From an uncultured Collinsella sp. (lineage in GTDB: Bacteria; Actinomycetota; Coriobacteriia; Coriobacteriales; Coriobacteriaceae): a stretch of DNA of 8,440 bases. Location of the stretch: positions 1 through 8,440 of the forward strand of contig CABUMZ010000085.1 in NCBI GenBank assembly GCA_902492825.1, in the 5' to 3' direction. Of the stretch, positions 5,106 to 8,440 are shown piece by piece; the stretch's first letter is position 1; each line of letters begins with the position of its first letter. The position numbers and the translations under genes are program-made. The notes under the pieces are model-generated. The model searched no databases and was not told the origin of the DNA. It was given only the letters and a program-made list of their open reading frames with translations.

Positions 5106-6986
5106 TTAGCAGCCCTCCTTTGCGCAAATGGATGCCGGGGCAGTCGGGGCGGACGCGGGGCTTAGGGTGGACGCGGGCGCCGGAGTGGGCGCGAGCGCTG
5201 CACTCCCCTGCTGGCCCTCGAGCTCCTCGCGGCGCAGCTGCGACTGGCAAATCTCGCGATAGAGCTGGCGGGTCGCGTACAGCTCGTCATGCGTGCCCAG
5301 GCCCGCAACCGAGCCGTGGTCGAGTACGCAGATCATGTCGGCATCGCGAACGGTCGAGACGCGCTGGCTTACGATCACCGTCGTGAGCGGCAGCCCGCCC
5401 TCGGCGGCACCGCGCACGCTGCGCTCGCGAATGGCATGGCGAAGCGCCGCGTCGGTCTTAAAGTCGAGCGCCGACGCGGAGTCATCCATGATCAATATCT
5501 GAGGCGAACCAACCAAGGCACGCGCGATGGTCAGGCGCTGACGCTGGCCACCGCTAAAGTTCTTGCCGCCCGCCTCGACCGGGGCGTCTAAGCCCTGCGG
5601 CTTGTTGCGCACGAACTCGCTGGCCTGCGCCATGTCGAGTGCCGCCCAGAGCTCCTCGTCGGTCGCAGCTTCATCGCGCCAGGTCAGGTTGCTGCGGATG
5701 GAGCCGCTCACCAGCGATGCGCGCTGCGGAACGGTCGCGACCACACGGCGCAGCTGGTCGAGCGGCCAGGTGCGCACGTCGGCGCCCATCACGCTCACGC
5801 TGCCGGTGCTCGCATCGTACAGGCGCGAGATAAGCGAGACGAGTGTGGACTTGCCGCTGCCCGTGCCGCCGATAATGCCGAGCGTCTTGCCCAGTGGGAG
5901 CTCCAGGGTCACATCGTTGACGGCGTTGGCAGCGCCGGCGCCAAAAGAGAAGCTCGCATGGCTCAAGCTCAGCGCAGGAACTGGAGCGACATTGCCCGGC
6001 TTGGGCAGCGCAACCGACTGATTGCCCTCGTCGGTGATGCTCGGCTCGCAGTTGAGCACCTCGTTGATACGCGAAGCACTCGCGCTCGCCTTGGTAAAGA
6101 CCACGACCAGGTTGGCGACGTACACGATGGAGGTCAGGGTCTGCGTCATGTAGTTCACAAACGCCATGACCTGGCCCTGCGTGAGCTCACCCACGTTGAC
6201 CTGTATGCCGCCCACCCACAGGATGGCGCACACGCCTAGGTTCATCACCAAAAACGTTACGGGGTTAAGGATTGACGAGAGCTTGCCCACCGCGATGGCA
6301 GTATTGGCCTGGTCATCGGCGGCTTGGGCAAAACGCTCGCGCTCGTGGTCCTCACGCACAAAGGCGCGAACAACGCGGGCGCCCGAAAGCCCCTCGCGGC
6401 AGATAAGCGCGATGCGGTCGAGCTTTGCCTGCAGCTGCCTGTAATACGGGATACAGCGCGCCATGACAGACCAAAACACCAGGCCGATAGCGGGCGTGCA
6501 GATCAAGAAGATCATGCCGAGCTTAAGGTCGATGGCAAGGGCCGCGCACATAGAGCCCACCGCCAAGAAGGGCCAGCGGATGAGCATGCGTACGCCCAGC
6601 GCCACAGCGAGCTGCACCTGGTTGACGTCGTTGGTGATGCGGGTGATAAGCGACGGCGTGCCAAAGCGGTCGAGTTCGGCATAGCTCAACTTGTTGATGT
6701 GCTGGTAGAGCGCACCGCGGATATCGGTGCCCATGCCCTGCGAGGTGAGCGCCGCCATCTTTTGGCAGACGAGCGTAAACGAGATGCCGATCACAGCCAT
6801 GGCGCCAAGCAGCATACCGTAGTGGACGACGGCGTTGACATCGTGTGCGCCAATACCCTTATCGATCATCTGGGCAATCACCAGCGGCGTCAGCAGGTCA
6901 AAGATCACTTCGATCAGCTTACACGCAGGGCCAATCACCATATACCGGCGAAACTTACCACCAAAACGCCTGAGCAGCTCAATCAT
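5106..6986 (-). CDS. ABC exporter half-transporter, degenerate ATPase subunit
   Basis: This is a 626-residue permease-ATPase fusion (MdlA-like), first gene of the exporter operon. Six membrane helices are predicted (about 18-40, 57-76, 137-154, 157-175, 243-262, 274-296). The ATPase domain has Walker A GGTGSGKST (373-381), Q-loop Gln 421 and a canonical signature FSGGQ (477-481). Walker B reads ILIMDD, so Asp 502 replaces the catalytic Glu, and Gln 541 replaces the switch His (VSQRVSTV). Heterodimeric exporters such as TM287/288 show the same kind of change, so this subunit probably regulates more than it hydrolyses. The C-terminus is an unusual Ala/Pro/Ser-rich tail (about 594-619) ending in two cysteines (621, 626). 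I chose the ATG at 6986 for AGGGAG 9 nt upstream and the family-typical start. A GTG at 7043 would add 19 residues that overlap the likely promoter. Confidence 0.94.
   Translation of the reverse strand: MIELLRRFGGKFRRYMVIGPACKLIEVIFDLLTPLVIAQMIDKGIGAHDVNAVVHYGMLLGAMAVIGISFTLVCQKMAALTSQGMGTDIRGALYQHINKLSYAELDRFGTPSLITRITNDVNQVQLAVALGVRMLIRWPFLAVGSMCAALAIDLKLGMIFLICTPAIGLVFWSVMARCIPYYRQLQAKLDRIALICREGLSGARVVRAFVREDHERERFAQAADDQANTAIAVGKLSSILNPVTFLVMNLGVCAILWVGGIQVNVGELTQGQVMAFVNYMTQTLTSIVYVANLVVVFTKASASASRINEVLNCEPSITDEGNQSVALPKPGNVAPVPALSLSHASFSFGAGAANAVNDVTLELPLGKTLGIIGGTGSGKSTLVSLISRLYDASTGSVSVMGADVRTWPLDQLRRVVATVPQRASLVSGSIRSNLTWRDEAATDEELWAALDMAQASEFVRNKPQGLDAPVEAGGKNFSGGQRQRLTIARALVGSPQILIMDDSASALDFKTDAALRHAIRERSVRGAAEGGLPLTTVIVSQRVSTVRDADMICVLDHGSVAGLGTHDELYATRQLYREICQSQLRREELEGQQGSAALAPTPAPASTLSPASAPTAPASICAKEGC
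5114..5121 (-). promoter_or_regulatory. Ribosome binding site inside the upstream ABC gene
   Basis: The minus strand reads AAAGGAGG, a near-perfect Shine-Dalgarno sequence, 8 nt before the ATG at 5105. It lies in the last codons of the upstream gene, where it spells Lys-Glu within the C-terminal AKEGC. Because TAA and ATG abut without a gap, it points to translational coupling and matched amounts of the two subunits. Confidence 0.85.
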
Positions 6987-7030
6987 GTATAGGCGCTCCC
7001 TATCATCATCCACATTCAATTCGAACCATG

Positions 7031-7060
7031 ATAGTACCGCCACCCCAAAAGAAGCGTAAA
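7031..7060 (-). promoter_or_regulatory. Possible promoter of the ABC exporter operon
   Basis: On the minus strand TTTACG (7055-7060) and TACTAT (7031-7036) are separated by 18 bp and resemble a -35/-10 pair. Transcription would start near 7024, about 38 nt before the ATG at 6986 and after the alternative GTG at 7043, which supports the shorter protein. No clear operator is visible. Confidence 0.35.
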
Positions 7061-7137
7061 CAACTCGTCATTTCTAACGGGATTCAGTTTTCAGAGGGGT
7101 ATACGCGCACACCCAGCCAGTGTCGGGTCAACTAGCA

Positions 7138-7146
7138 TGGTATATT
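7138..7146 (+). promoter_or_regulatory. Extended -10 promoter of the surface protein gene
   Basis: TGGTATATT is an extended -10 element (TG, one base, TATATT) 50 bases before the start at 7197. The -35 region at 17 bp spacing (CAGTGT) is poor, which fits an extended -10 promoter. The predicted leader of about 45 nt includes GAGG, 7 nt before the ATG. Confidence 0.5.
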
Positions 7147-7196
7147 TACATTAGTGCTACCAAGTTAGTCGCCGACCCTTGAAATGAGGTGCCGAG

Positions 7197-8210
7197 ATGA
7201 ACGACATTCTCGCAAGAAGAGCAAGACGAGCAACTGTGGGCATCGCCCTTTCCGCGGCACTTGTCGCGGGAATCGCCCCCGTAGCGGCGATCGCGGCAGA
7301 AACCAGCTCCCCCACCGGTGCAGTTGCCTTGCAAACGGAAGACGCGGCCGCCGCAAAAGACAAAGCGTATGCAGCCATGCAGGAAGCGCTCAAAACCCTC
7401 GAGGCCGCAAAAGACGCCGCAAGTCCCGAGAAACTTGTGGCAATCGATGATGACATTGCCGCTTTTCAAGAGATCTACGACATGGTGGTGACGGAAGCCG
7501 CCAAACGGAGGGAACGCCTTCCCGCCATGCAAGCGAACGTCGATGCAGCCCAAGCCAAATACGATGAGGCCCACAGCCGGACAAGCGGCCTTCAGGCAGA
7601 ATTAGATAAGGCACTTGAAGCACTCGGCGACGAGGAGCCCAGCACAGCTACTAAAGAGCATATTAAGCAGTTGCGACGTGAGATCATGTCGGCAGAAAGG
7701 CGAGAGAAATCTTGTGAAGATGATCTTCACTCCTACCGACGCCGGCTCGAAAGCCAGGAAAGACAGGTTCAGGATTCCGAAAGCGAGGCGGAGGAAGCTA
7801 AAGCCCACATCGATGAGGACATAGCCAAGCGAGATGCGCTCCTCGACGATTTGAAAAAGGCGCAAACGGCCTATGACGACGCCTGCAAGGCATACGAAGA
7901 GGCAAAAGCCGCGGCAGACAAGGCCACCTCGCCCGAGATAACGAAACCGACCGAGACGACGCCCCCCTCCGGCTCAACGCAACCCGCCGAGGCGACACCG
8001 CCCGTTGCCTCACCTGCAACCGGCAAAGACGCCCTACCAAGCTCCACCAAGCAGGCGAACTCGAGCAGCGGCAAGCAAGCAAATACGACCGCCGGCAAGC
8101 TCGCGAACACGGGCGATGCAGCGCCGAGCGCAATCGCACTCGCAGCAGTCGCCGCCGCAGGCCTCGGAATAACCGCCACAGCCACACGCCGCATCAGGAA
8201 CTCAAAATAG
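7197..8210 (+). CDS. Secreted coiled-coil surface protein with LANTG sorting signal
   Basis: This 337-residue protein is not one I can assign to a functional family; its layout is that of a sortase-anchored cell-wall protein. A signal peptide with an Arg-rich n-region (RRARR, 7-11) and hydrophobic core (13-32) probably ends at AIA/AE near residue 33. Residues 45-243 are charged, Ala/Glu/Lys-rich and almost free of Pro and Gly, typical of long helical coiled coil, with two cysteines (173, 230). A Pro/Thr/Ser-rich segment (244-284) could span the cell wall. Three 8-residue repeats follow, the last containing LANTG (302-306). Then come a hydrophobic stretch (309-329) and the basic tail RRIRNSK. 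LAXTG motifs are known substrates of class E sortases in actinobacteria. No sortase gene is in the window. GAGG 7 nt upstream supports the ATG. Roles in adhesion or wall structure are only guesses. Confidence 0.85.
   Translation: MNDILARRARRATVGIALSAALVAGIAPVAAIAAETSSPTGAVALQTEDAAAAKDKAYAAMQEALKTLEAAKDAASPEKLVAIDDDIAAFQEIYDMVVTEAAKRRERLPAMQANVDAAQAKYDEAHSRTSGLQAELDKALEALGDEEPSTATKEHIKQLRREIMSAERREKSCEDDLHSYRRRLESQERQVQDSESEAEEAKAHIDEDIAKRDALLDDLKKAQTAYDDACKAYEEAKAAADKATSPEITKPTETTPPSGSTQPAEATPPVASPATGKDALPSSTKQANSSSGKQANTTAGKLANTGDAAPSAIALAAVAAAGLGITATATRRIRNSK
8049..8120 (+). repeat. Three 24-bp (8-residue) repeats ending in the sorting motif
   Basis: Units at 8049-8072, 8073-8096 and 8097-8120 encode K-Q/L-A-N-S/T plus three small residues. 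The first two read KQANSSSG and KQANTTAG; the third reads KLANTG plus Asp-Ala. The DNA units are diverged but in register, so the sortase motif looks like the last, modified copy of a short repeat. Confidence 0.65.
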
Positions 8211-8255
8211 CTGCCAGCGGTTATTGTCTCCGCCAATTCACAAGCCCAGAGACAA

Positions 8256-8296
8256 AAAGAGGCCCGTTTCCCCAACCCAGGGAAACGGACCTCTTT
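8256..8296. terminator. Strong hairpin terminator after the surface protein gene
   Basis: AAAGAGG and CCGTTTCCC (8256-8262, 8264-8272) pair with GGGAAACGG and CCTCTTT (8280-8288, 8290-8296) around a 7-nt loop. The only break is 8263 against 8289, a C-A mismatch on the plus strand but a G-U wobble on the minus strand. The minus-strand side ends in TTTTTGTC, the better T-run, while the plus side has TTTACTTG. It likely works in both directions, ending this gene and any convergent transcript from the right. Confidence 0.85.
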
Positions 8297-8440
8297 ACTT
8301 GAAAAAACAAATGGTAATGCCGCCGCCTCTTGAACCACGTAGCCATCAATGCCCAGACAACGCCAACGAGCAGCATTCCTTAAGGGATAGATTAAATTAG
8401 ATAAACGCGCCTTTACGGGTGATTTTTGGACGACGGGGCC
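8297..8440. other. Right-edge region without a supported gene
   Basis: The stretch turns AT-rich at about 8380-8405. On the minus strand an ATG at 8376 opens a 51-codon frame ending at 8221, starting MLLVGVVWALMATWFKRRR, which looks like one membrane helix plus a basic patch. However, AAGGA touches the ATG with no spacer, and the frame runs through the terminator hairpin, so I do not call it a gene. A minus-strand gene from beyond the window could also end here. Confidence 0.3.

Noticed and set aside
3309..5165. Long plus-strand open frame opposite the second ABC gene
   Set aside because: It mirrors the well-supported ABC protein, and its His/Arg/Ala-rich translation shows no domain.
7871..8440. 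Minus-strand frame open from the right edge into the surface protein gene
   Set aside because: It is antisense to the sortase-anchored protein, crosses the terminator hairpin and has no start with a ribosome binding site in view.

Overview
The window looks like chromosomal DNA from a high-GC Gram-positive bacterium, most likely a gut Coriobacteriia member such as Collinsella. This is an inference from GC-rich codon use, Shine-Dalgarno leaders, hairpin terminators of the AAAGAAGGCC...GGCCTTC type, and a sortase-anchored surface protein. No rRNA, tRNA, CRISPR array or transposase gene was seen. Most of the window is ordinary core and transport genes; I did not find a convincing undescribed system.

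Layout, left to right. Bases 1-61 hold a long, nearly perfect inverted repeat, followed by a perfect 20-bp tandem duplication (113-153) that covers the 3' end of a LacI/GalR-family repressor gene (142-1170, minus). The repressor diverges from murB (1354-2316, plus), a flavin-dependent peptidoglycan precursor enzyme. murB ends in a strong hairpin at 2321-2342. About 250 bp of non-coding, GC-rich, foldable DNA separates it from a convergent flavodoxin-fold gene of the BilS/Flavodoxin_7 type (2567-3118, minus).

Farther right, two ABC exporter half-transporter genes form a tight minus-strand operon: 6986-5106, then 5105-3246, with the stop of the first directly abutting the start of the second. 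Their ATPase residues diverge in a complementary way. The first protein has Asp for the catalytic Glu and Gln for the switch His. The second has FSQGQ for the LSGGQ signature. This is the pattern of a heterodimeric exporter with one degenerate and one consensus ATP site. The flavodoxin gene lies 127 bp downstream on the same strand and may have its own promoter.

Diverging from the ABC operon is a secreted coiled-coil protein (7197-8210, plus) with a signal peptide, a Pro/Thr-rich wall-spanning segment, and a C-terminal sorting signal using LANTG instead of LPXTG. A near-perfect hairpin terminator follows at 8256-8296. The last 140 bases hold no gene I can support.
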